A stretch of DNA of 64,000 nt from Bifidobacterium choerinum (GTDB lineage Bacteria; Actinomycetota; Actinomycetes; Actinomycetales; Bifidobacteriaceae): assembly GCF_000741135.1 (NCBI RefSeq), contig NZ_JGYU01000005.1, positions 77,946-141,945 on the forward strand, in the 5' to 3' direction. Positions 8,695-16,524 of the stretch are shown in pieces. The notes below the pieces were generated by a model. The model saw only the letters and a program-made list of their open reading frames with translations. It was not told where the DNA came from and made no database searches. Numbering within the stretch: the stretch's first letter is position 1; each line of letters opens with the position of its first letter. The translations under genes and the position numbers were made by a program.

Positions 8695-10638
8695 TTAGTA
8701 TTCCAGGCTCTTGGCATCTTCTCCCAGCAGGCGCTCGAAGATGATGCGCAGGTCCTCGTCATCGAGGTAGCCGCCCTCGAGGCAGCCGCGGTCGATGGCG
8801 TCGAGCATCGTCTGCTCCTTCTCCTTCAAGCGATTGTAGATTACGGCATCGAGGGATAGCTCCCTGCCGTCGCGCATGAACTTCTCGCGCATGAAGTAGT
8901 AGCGCGTCTTCTGATTGTCGGGCAGGCCAAGGCGGTGTATGCGGTCTTTCGACTGCAGCAGGTGCACCAGGTTATAGCTGTACTCGAAATACACCGCGTC
9001 GTGGCAGACGCTGTGCAGGGAGACCGACTCGGCAAGCGTCTGCGGGTTGGTCACGAGCACCCTGAAGCGCCCCGCGCGGAAGTCGTCCAGAATCTCGCGC
9101 CTCTCTTCCTGTGGCGTGGCGCCGTAGATCGCCTCTGCCGGAATCCCCATGGCGGCGAGGTCGCGGCGGAGGTTGGCGATGCTGCGGACGAAGATGCACC
9201 ATACTATGACGGGGCGGCCTTCGGCGACGATGCGCTCCACGAGCCGCTCGCACGCCACGAGCTTCGAGCTCGGGCGGCTTCGCTCGATGGCCTCGTAGAA
9301 CGTCTGAGAGAAGTCGACGTAGTCGATATCCGAGTAGTCGTCGCCGACCTGGTCGAGCACGTACTCGAGGTCGCCTGGGTCCACGGCTGAGCAAAGCATC
9401 TCGGGATCGCTCTCGAGCTGCAGGGTGCGTATGATCCTCGCGAGCGCGTTGGGGCAAGACGCGTACAGGACGCGCAGCAGCGTGTCCTCGTCGGGCGTCG
9501 CTTCGATCTCTACAATCTCGTCGGGCTCCGGGCGAGGCACGCCGAGATCGTCCTTGTTCGTTCGGCAGAAGAAGGGTGCCAGGCTGTCGTTGAGGCTTGC
9601 CTGGAGGTCTGCATCGGGCGCGCGGAGCTCGCCCGGTTCGTAGCCGAAGAACGTGTCATAGTCATCGGGGTACAGGATGTGCAGCAGGTTGTAGATGTCC
9701 TGGTAAGTGTTCGGGATGGGCGTTCCCGTAAGGGCGATCACGAACTTCGCACCGTCGGCCGCCTCGAGCGCGGCTTCCGCGCGCCTGCCGCCGATGGCCT
9801 TCACCCGGTGCACCTCGTCGAAGACGAGCAGGGTCTGATCGGGGATGATGGCATGCAACTCCCGCACGTAGCCCGAGAGCGACTCGTAGTTGAACGTGAA
9901 CAGGTTGCATGCGCCGCTGTCGAGCGATAGCGCGTTGCGCCTGCGCTCGGTCGACATCGCCGCTATGGCGGGATCTCCCAGCGAGAAGCAGCTCAAAGGC
10001 AGCTTATCCCCGAAGGTGGCGACCCATTCCTTCTCCCACGATTCGAAGCCGTTCTTGGGGCAAACCACCACGATGCGGCGCGCGAGCCCCAAATGGCGCA
10101 GGTAGGCGAACACGCCGAGCACCGTCGCGGTCTTGCCGGCTCCGGGCACCGAGAAGTCGGCCGCGCGCCCAACTGTCGCCATGAAGAAGGCGTCGAGCAT
10201 CTGCCGGTCGCGCAGGGGGCGCACCATCGATGCGTTCACCACGTCGCGGAACTCCCGGAAGCGCGGCCCCAACTGGTGGTCGTCGGCGATGCCTTCGGCG
10301 GTCTGCGCCTTGATGGCCAACCCCACCTCGGAGCGCTCGCGGATGTAGGTTTCGCCGGCGTTCACGAAGGCGCCGAAGCTTGGGTCCACCGCGATCTCGA
10401 CGCCGTGGCCGTCGGCCTCTATGATCGCCTCGAGCATGTCCTGGCACTCGCGAAGACCCATGCCGCCGTCGAGCAGGATGCGGTTGCGATCGGTGCCGTC
10501 GACGGCGCTCGCCGGGTAGTACAGCCAGGCGCGCCATGCGGCCGAGGCCATGAACGAGGCGACGTCTTGCCCCTCGATGCGCAGGTACATGCCTGGCCGC
10601 GCCTCGTCGTAGCAGACGACGGCCCTAGGCGCGCTCAT
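8695..10638 (-). CDS. SNF2-type DEAD/H helicase
   Basis: The protein is 647 residues from ATG 10636-10638, with GGTGAG close upstream; a GTG three codons earlier is also possible. The first 155 residues match no domain I recognise. Motor motifs follow: Walker A SVPGAGKTAT (163-172), DEVH (274-277), ALTGTPIPN (motif III), and in the second RecA lobe VTNPQTLAESVSLH and QSKDRIHRLG (motifs V and VI, of SNF2 character). It should translocate on or remodel duplex DNA. Its start overlaps the stop of the ParB-like gene by 14 bases, implying translational coupling. It lacks a nuclease domain of its own. Confidence 0.88.
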   Translation of the reverse strand: MSAPRAVVCYDEARPGMYLRIEGQDVASFMASAAWRAWLYYPASAVDGTDRNRILLDGGMGLRECQDMLEAIIEADGHGVEIAVDPSFGAFVNAGETYIRERSEVGLAIKAQTAEGIADDHQLGPRFREFRDVVNASMVRPLRDRQMLDAFFMATVGRAADFSVPGAGKTATVLGVFAYLRHLGLARRIVVVCPKNGFESWEKEWVATFGDKLPLSCFSLGDPAIAAMSTERRRNALSLDSGACNLFTFNYESLSGYVRELHAIIPDQTLLVFDEVHRVKAIGGRRAEAALEAADGAKFVIALTGTPIPNTYQDIYNLLHILYPDDYDTFFGYEPGELRAPDADLQASLNDSLAPFFCRTNKDDLGVPRPEPDEIVEIEATPDEDTLLRVLYASCPNALARIIRTLQLESDPEMLCSAVDPGDLEYVLDQVGDDYSDIDYVDFSQTFYEAIERSRPSSKLVACERLVERIVAEGRPVIVWCIFVRSIANLRRDLAAMGIPAEAIYGATPQEERREILDDFRAGRFRVLVTNPQTLAESVSLHSVCHDAVYFEYSYNLVHLLQSKDRIHRLGLPDNQKTRYYFMREKFMRDGRELSLDAVIYNRLKEKEQTMLDAIDRGCLEGGYLDDEDLRIIFERLLGEDAKSLEY

Positions 10639-11836
10639 CGATCTCACCGATCAGCTCTTCCACCTTGTCGGCGACGGCAACGAGGTTGCGACGCACCTTC
10701 TCAAGCTCGTCGGGCCCCAGTACGTCGAGCATCTCGGGAAGGATCTTCTCGAGCTCGGAGAGGCAGTCGGCGGATTTCTTGGCGGGCGTGTCCATGAGCT
10801 TGACGCGTCGCACGGTTTCCCTTGCACGGTCACCGGCACGCTGGAAGCCGTTGACGAGATTGGCGTCCGAGCGCAGCTCGCTCACCTTCTCGCGCGTGAG
10901 GGCGTCGGGACCCATCTTCTCGAGGAGTTCGGACATGGCCTGCAGTTCGGCGGCCTTGAAGTCGGCCTCTGCGTCCGTGCCTGCCACGCTGCCGAAGTCT
11001 CTCACGTATCGGGTGATGTCGCCTTCGGGCTGCACCACCATGTTGGCGAACATAAGCTGTTTGACGAGCTGCTTGTCGCGCCTGCTGTCGTACTTCTTCA
11101 ACACGCGGCTGAACTCGCCCAAGGGGCCGTCGACTTTGAGGGCGCGGGCGAGGTGGTATTGCTCGGGAGCCTGACAGAATTCGAGGAACTCCTCCATGTA
11201 CTGGGCGCGGTCGACGAGCTTTCTCACCTCGGCCTCGGTCATGCCCGTCGCGTTGCCGTATTCCGCAGGGGTGATGAGGTGGTTCTTCACCACGTCGCGG
11301 TATACGCCGACGAGTCGGTCGACGGGGTCATACGCCACCTTCTCCTCTTCGCCGATCTGGATGGCGAGCTCGAGCAGCTTGATGCGCTTAGGGTCGCTGC
11401 CGGTGGCGTCGTCGAGAATGGCGGCCTCGAACCAGCCCGCTTCGTTGTTCGCCCTCGCAAGGCGGCGGACGCAGGTCAGGCGTCGGTTGCCGTCAATGAC
11501 GCGTCCGTCATTGAGCACGATGCCCGGCCTAAGTTGGCCGCGAAGCGCTATGCTCTTCTCGGTCTTCCTGAGCGCTCCGGGGTTGCTCTCGACGATGAAG
11601 TCCTCGATGACGCCGTTGTACTCGTCGCGTCCGAGGGCGAGCAGGTCCGCGCCCTGCGCGGAGTTGTACTCGCTCACCCAAGTGGCGATGCGGTCGTTCT
11701 GGTCGTTGTAGAACAGAAGGTCGCACTTGATACGGTAGATGTCGAAGTCGCGCGTCACGTTGTCGATGGAGTGCTTCTCCTTGCGCCCCGTCGGCAGGAC
11801 GTTGCCGGTCGCGATCCCTTCCTCAAGCAAGCTCAT
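10625..11836 (-). CDS. ParB-like (ParB/Srx superfamily) protein
   Basis: The protein is 403 residues. SIALRGQLRPGIVLNDGRVIDGNRRLTCVRRL, given here as its key part DGNRRL (115-120), is the ParB-type nucleotide-binding motif in which the Arg pair contacts phosphate; a following helical part (about 190-215, ITPAEYGNATGMTEAEV) resembles the helix-turn-helix of ParB. The C-terminal third is helical and charged. ParB-like folds in defence operons act as CTPase/ATPase clamps or nucleases. It overlaps both neighbours by 14 bases, so it belongs to the same operon. Chromosome partition is unlikely, because no ParA is present. Confidence 0.75.
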   Translation of the reverse strand: MSLLEEGIATGNVLPTGRKEKHSIDNVTRDFDIYRIKCDLLFYNDQNDRIATWVSEYNSAQGADLLALGRDEYNGVIEDFIVESNPGALRKTEKSIALRGQLRPGIVLNDGRVIDGNRRLTCVRRLARANNEAGWFEAAILDDATGSDPKRIKLLELAIQIGEEEKVAYDPVDRLVGVYRDVVKNHLITPAEYGNATGMTEAEVRKLVDRAQYMEEFLEFCQAPEQYHLARALKVDGPLGEFSRVLKKYDSRRDKQLVKQLMFANMVVQPEGDITRYVRDFGSVAGTDAEADFKAAELQAMSELLEKMGPDALTREKVSELRSDANLVNGFQRAGDRARETVRRVKLMDTPAKKSADCLSELEKILPEMLDVLGPDELEKVRRNLVAVADKVEELIGEIDERA

Positions 11837-13136
11837 TTCGTGCCTCCTTCTTCCATGCCTCCATGGATGAGTAGTATGCGTCTCCGATGTCGTCGTAGTA
11901 GACGTCGGAGTTGTAAATGGTCGTCGTCAGGAGCGGTGCCGGGCACGTGATGCCCAGATCGTTCGCGAGCAGCCTCGGCAGGTCGTTGCGCTCGATCCCC
12001 TCGTTCTGGGAGACGATCCACTCGATGAGGTCGGCTGCGGAAAGCCGCCCTTCGCCTCCGGCGACGAACACCTTGGTTCCGGCGAGCGTACAGCTGCGCA
12101 GGAGCCCGCCCGCGTCGAGCAACCCCTCGTAGAAGTCGTCGGGCATGTCCAGCCCGTACAGCGGATGCGATACGGCACCGCCCGCGCGCAGGCTCGCCAC
12201 AGTGAAGGGCTTGCCCTCGGGCGCGTCCACGCTCACCGCAGGCGCGTACGACTCGATGTCCGCCATGCGCGCGCCCAGCACGTCGTGCAGCCGCGCGAAC
12301 GAGATATAGCTGTCGCCCTCGTAGAGAAGCACGCGGTGGTCCGAAAGCGCCTGGCGCAGCACGTGGCGGAAGGCGGGATGCTGCCACACGGCGTTCTCGA
12401 AGCCGGCGTCGCCCTTCGCGAAGGACGGATGCTCGGCCAGCAGCCGCGTGAAGTGGTCGCTCGGGATGCTCCCTTCTCGGAAGAGCAGGCCGCGGTCCTC
12501 GTAGTAGCCCGCGCCCTCGATGCCGCGGTCGAGCATTTCAGGGTGCTCATCGGGAAACTCGAAGGCAAAGCGCCTGCGAACGAGCTCCGCGTCGCAGATG
12601 CGGCCGGCAAGCTCCCGGGCGAGGAAGCTTTCGAGGGTGGGTGTCTCGCGCTCGACGCCGCGCGTCTCGGGCGCGTCCGCACGGGAGGCCTGGGCGTCCG
12701 CCGGGCATTCAACGACCTCTACGCCGAGCCACTCCGAGAAGCTCACGTCCGCGGGCTCGGCGAATAGGTCGAGCCATATCGCGGCGATGCCCGCGCTGAA
12801 GCCGTATTCGCGCTCATATGCTTTCGCTACGACGTTCCTGGGCTCGTCCGCATGGCACTCGGCGAAGGCACGCACCTGGCGGCGGCGGTCGACCTTGCCG
12901 AACCCGACGGAGAGGTGGTCGCCCAGGGTGACGCCCTCGTCCGCGTTCCAGAAGACCTGCTTCAGCTCATCGTAGAGAGCGGCGGGTGTGGCGATGCCCG
13001 CGCGCCTCAGCTCGTTGCGCGAGGCGCGGAAGACTAGGCGGGCGCACAGCTCGGTGCCGTCGCTCCGCACAGCATCCGCCGCCTCGCGCGCCGCCTGCGC
13101 GCGCTCGTCCTGCCGGCTGTCGACTACTTCCGCCAC
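11823..13136 (-). CDS. Operon protein of unknown family
   Basis: The protein is 437 residues and I do not recognise a family. It is soluble, acidic and Ala/Glu-rich, with no signal peptide or membrane segment. The N-terminal half has a conserved-looking ELCARLVFRASRNELRRAGI segment and an LKQVFWNADEGVTLGDHLSVGFG stretch. The C-terminal half contains LLEYGD-like sequence (VLLYEGDSYISF) and ends YYDDIGDAYYSSMEAWKKEARNELA. It starts three bases after the helicase stop and overlaps the ParB-like gene by 14 bases, so it is produced in step with them. A structural or adaptor subunit of the complex is a reasonable guess. Confidence 0.75.
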   Translation of the reverse strand: MAEVVDSRQDERAQAAREAADAVRSDGTELCARLVFRASRNELRRAGIATPAALYDELKQVFWNADEGVTLGDHLSVGFGKVDRRRQVRAFAECHADEPRNVVAKAYEREYGFSAGIAAIWLDLFAEPADVSFSEWLGVEVVECPADAQASRADAPETRGVERETPTLESFLARELAGRICDAELVRRRFAFEFPDEHPEMLDRGIEGAGYYEDRGLLFREGSIPSDHFTRLLAEHPSFAKGDAGFENAVWQHPAFRHVLRQALSDHRVLLYEGDSYISFARLHDVLGARMADIESYAPAVSVDAPEGKPFTVASLRAGGAVSHPLYGLDMPDDFYEGLLDAGGLLRSCTLAGTKVFVAGGEGRLSAADLIEWIVSQNEGIERNDLPRLLANDLGITCPAPLLTTTIYNSDVYYDDIGDAYYSSMEAWKKEARNELA

Positions 13137-13139
13137 GCG

Positions 13140-16100
13140 CTACGCCTCGCCCAGCTTGGGCCCGAAGACGCGCTCGACATAAGCGTCCAGCGTACCCTCC
13201 TTGGCAAGCTCCGCGGAGTCCGCAAGCTCGAAGTTCGAGTCGCATCCCTGGCCGACCTCGTCGTGGAAACCCAGGATGAAGTGGGTGGCGATCTCGTAGA
13301 TGATCTTAGTAGGCGCGATACCGAACACCTGATGCTCCAGGATGTGATCCAAACGCTCGCGGTCGTCCGGGAAGGCGGCCTTCATGCCCTCGCTTCGGTA
13401 CAGGCGCTTGATGATCTCGGTGATGTAGAGACCCGACTTCATATACAGGTCGGCGAAGGTGTGGCTCGGGTCATCGAAACAGCCCGGGTTCTCCTTCTCG
13501 AAGAGGTCCACCATCTCGACCACGACGTTGCGCGGCGTGAAAATCTGGTTGGTCTTCTGGGGCGGCACGTAGTCGAAGATGTCCTCCGTCTGGGACTCGT
13601 CGAAGTAGTTGGCCAGGCGCTCGCGCAGCTTGATGAACTCGCTCACGGAGTCGTTGAACACCACCTCGTCGAAGAGGTGCCCAACGAAGTGCTTAACCTC
13701 GCCGGTCTCGGCGTCGATGTAGTCACCGCCATCGCGCAGGAAGCGGAACTCGTCCACGGTGATGCTCGTGACGTCCAGGAAGACGTCGGCGGGAATCACC
13801 GTGTCGAAGTTCGCGAGCGTCGTGCCCTCCTCGCCATATGCCATGAGGAACGACGGGATGGTGCGAGAGAAGCCACGCAGGTGGGCACGCACCTTGTCCT
13901 CGATGCCCTGCTTCTCTTCCTCCTTCTTGGCGGTCTCCACCTCGCGCACCACGGTCTCGCCGGCGCTCTGCACGAGCTCCTCGCGGGAGTCCTCGAGCTT
14001 CTGGGCGAGCGCCTGGAACGCCTCGGCCTTCTGCTCGTCGTGCCGTTGGTTCACCTCGGCGCGCTCGGCTGCGCTGGTTGCCGCCTTGAGCTCGTCCTTG
14101 CGCGACTGCTCGATGCGGCGCGCCTGGATCTGGTAGTCGCCGACCTGGCGGTTGAGCTGGATGTCGGCGTCTGCCTGGACCTTGCGCTCGATCTGCTGTT
14201 GCTGGCGCGGTTTGAGCTCGCTGCCGTAGCTCTCCTTGGCGGCCTGAACCAAAGGTGCGGTCACGCTCTGCTTGAAGGCCTCCTTGAGGTTGTCGAGCAT
14301 CGCCCTGTCGTCGTCATCGGCTGCGTGTGCCTTCGCGATATCTTGGACCTGGCCCGAGAACTCAACGACGACATCACCGTAGACCTTCGGTCCGAAGATG
14401 TCCGCCGCCTTGCCTACGACCTGCTCGTCGGGAATCTCCACCTCGCCCTCGTCGTTGATGGAGAGATCGCGTGCCGTGCCTTCGTCGATCTCGACCTTGT
14501 TCTTCTCGGCGTTCTGCGCCTTGCCCTGCTCGTAGGGGTCGAAGCGCTGGATGATCTCCACGACCTCTGCCGGCGCGCGGAAGACGCTCGCGATGTTCTG
14601 GAATAGGAAGTTGCTCATGAAGCCGCGCTTGACCACCTCACGGGCGTGGATGCGCCTCGGCACGCTGAGCACCTGCTCGGCATCGAGCTCGACCATCTGG
14701 CCCTCGTCGTCCTCGCCATAGACGGGGAAGAAGTTCAGCAGCTGACGGATATGGCGCTCGCGCGTCTCCACGTCGCCACCACCGCGCGCGGTCTCGCCGT
14801 ACAGGTCGTTGGCGAACTGCTCAAAGATAGTAAGCGTGCGCGCTGGGTCGAAGTCGAAGACGTAGGCGTTCTCCTTGCGCGCGTAGTTGCCGCCGCCCAG
14901 GTCGAACAGGCACGGGTTCTGGCTGCGGAAGGCCGCCTGCATGTACAGTGCGGGGCTCGCCATGTTCGAGAGCATGAGCACGGCGGTCCACTCCGGCACG
15001 GTCACGCCCGTGGTCAGCTGGCCGACCGAAAGGGTGATGGTCCTGTCGTGGTCCTTGATCGCGCGGCGTACCTTGTCGAGCGATTTCTCGTTCTCGTCGT
15101 CGGCGTCGATCTTGCCGTCGCCAGCAGCGAGTACCACCTCGTAATCCTTGAAAACGGGGTGCGCCTGCAGCTTCTTGGCGAGGGCGCGGGCGGAGTCGAC
15201 GCGGTTGAGCATCCAGAACGTGTGGCGCAGCTCGTCGCGCAGCTCGGGCGTCGAGAACGGGAACTTCTCCTGCGTGGTGAGCGCGTCGAGGAACTTATCC
15301 ACGTCGGCGTCATGCACGAAGCCGCCGTTCTGCTTGGTCGAGAAGAACTCGTTGAGGTCGAAGGCGAACTCGGTCTGCTCGCCGTCAATCTCCATGCCGC
15401 CGCGGGCCTCCTGCTCGACGATGTCGCTCATCTGGTAGGTGAGCAGGTTAAGCTTGGGGAGGTTGGCGTAGGGGTTCGGCTGTTCGGAGTCGGCGGGCCA
15501 GTCGCGCTTGGCCTGCTGCTCGTCGGCATAGGTCCAGTTGTAGATGGCGTCGTCGGCGAACTTCTCGTTGGCGATGGCCTTGAAGGGCGTGCCGGAGAGG
15601 TGCAGTGTGAAACGGCGCTTGATGTGGTCGAACGCCACATCGGTCTTGAAGGTGTCCACGCCCTCGTGTGCCTCGTCGATGATGAGCACGTCCCAGGTGA
15701 GGTCGGCCACCTCATCAAGCTTCTGGTACACGCCGCCAAAGCGGATGGAGCCCTTGAGGTCCTGAAGGCTCACAAACTCGATGAACCCCTTAGGGCCTTC
15801 TGGGTCGTTGCGGATGGCGCGAAGGTACTCCTCGCGGCTGAGGCAGTAGGGCTTGCCGGCCAGGGCGTCCACGCCGCTGATGAAGCGGTAGCCGCCCTCT
15901 ACCCCAACGAACTTCACGTAGTCGTCGTACCAAGAATTGGCAATGGCGGGGCGGTTGGTGACGATGAGCACCTTCTGCGCGCCGATGCCGCGGCACAGGT
16001 CGTACGCGGTGAGCGTCTTGCCGAAGCGCGGCTTGGCGTTCCACAGGAATTCGCCGCCGTGCGCGCCACCTTCGTCCCAATGGGCGCGGGCGAAGGCGCT

Positions 16101-16523
16101 CGTTTGCTCCACGGCGCGCTGCTGCTCGGCGCGTAGGGTGTAAGAGGCGGCACCGGGCGTATCCAGCACGCCGTCGGTGTCGCGGAACCGGTAGAACTGC
16201 TGGTGCGACTCCTCGCCGCTGATCTTGAACCATTCCTTCTTGGGTTCGCGCTCGACGCCCTGCTTCTCGAGGTAGGCATGGAAGTCGGTGTCACGGAACG
16301 TACCCGCGCGGTGCTCCCACGTGGCGTTGCCGCTCCACTCCAGATGCCACTGAACGTCGGCGGTATGCGTCTGCTGCTTGATGCGCTCGCGCACGTCCTG
16401 CTCGGTGTAGCCGATCTTGGTCCAGCCGTTATGGCGGGCAATCTCGGGCGTGGTATAGGCGTAAATCTGAGGCACCGCAGGCACTGTGGTCTCGATGATC
16501 TGGGTGATGTCGATGCTCGCCAT
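13140..16523 (-). CDS. GIY-YIG nuclease-DEAH helicase fusion, restriction subunit
   Basis: The protein is 1127 residues. Residues about 18-110 resemble a GIY-YIG/T5orf172 domain (IYAYTTPEIARHNGWTKIGYT, with Tyr21, Tyr23 and KIGY at 36-39). A superfamily-2 helicase follows: AKPRFGKT as Walker A (163-170), DEAH (283-286), LSGTPF (motif III) and VGQLTTGVTVPEW (motif V). About 720-900 is a charged coiled-coil region. The last 137 residues (from about 991) read IFTPRNVVVEMVDLF, then DLYMKSGLYITEIIKRLY. These look like the TP-motif and motif I of an N6-adenine methylase with the glycine-rich loop replaced. It starts one base after the methylase gene stops. It is likely the ATP-driven cleavage subunit working with that methylase. 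Confidence 0.85.
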   Translation of the reverse strand: MASIDITQIIETTVPAVPQIYAYTTPEIARHNGWTKIGYTEQDVRERIKQQTHTADVQWHLEWSGNATWEHRAGTFRDTDFHAYLEKQGVEREPKKEWFKISGEESHQQFYRFRDTDGVLDTPGAASYTLRAEQQRAVEQTSAFARAHWDEGGAHGGEFLWNAKPRFGKTLTAYDLCRGIGAQKVLIVTNRPAIANSWYDDYVKFVGVEGGYRFISGVDALAGKPYCLSREEYLRAIRNDPEGPKGFIEFVSLQDLKGSIRFGGVYQKLDEVADLTWDVLIIDEAHEGVDTFKTDVAFDHIKRRFTLHLSGTPFKAIANEKFADDAIYNWTYADEQQAKRDWPADSEQPNPYANLPKLNLLTYQMSDIVEQEARGGMEIDGEQTEFAFDLNEFFSTKQNGGFVHDADVDKFLDALTTQEKFPFSTPELRDELRHTFWMLNRVDSARALAKKLQAHPVFKDYEVVLAAGDGKIDADDENEKSLDKVRRAIKDHDRTITLSVGQLTTGVTVPEWTAVLMLSNMASPALYMQAAFRSQNPCLFDLGGGNYARKENAYVFDFDPARTLTIFEQFANDLYGETARGGGDVETRERHIRQLLNFFPVYGEDDEGQMVELDAEQVLSVPRRIHAREVVKRGFMSNFLFQNIASVFRAPAEVVEIIQRFDPYEQGKAQNAEKNKVEIDEGTARDLSINDEGEVEIPDEQVVGKAADIFGPKVYGDVVVEFSGQVQDIAKAHAADDDDRAMLDNLKEAFKQSVTAPLVQAAKESYGSELKPRQQQQIERKVQADADIQLNRQVGDYQIQARRIEQSRKDELKAATSAAERAEVNQRHDEQKAEAFQALAQKLEDSREELVQSAGETVVREVETAKKEEEKQGIEDKVRAHLRGFSRTIPSFLMAYGEEGTTLANFDTVIPADVFLDVTSITVDEFRFLRDGGDYIDAETGEVKHFVGHLFDEVVFNDSVSEFIKLRERLANYFDESQTEDIFDYVPPQKTNQIFTPRNVVVEMVDLFEKENPGCFDDPSHTFADLYMKSGLYITEIIKRLYRSEGMKAAFPDDRERLDHILEHQVFGIAPTKIIYEIATHFILGFHDEVGQGCDSNFELADSAELAKEGTLDAYVERVFGPKLGEA

Positions 16524-16524
16524 G

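Noticed and set aside
10625-11836. ParB-like gene as a plasmid or chromosome partition gene
   Set aside because: No ParA, no parS-like palindromes near, and coupling to helicase genes.
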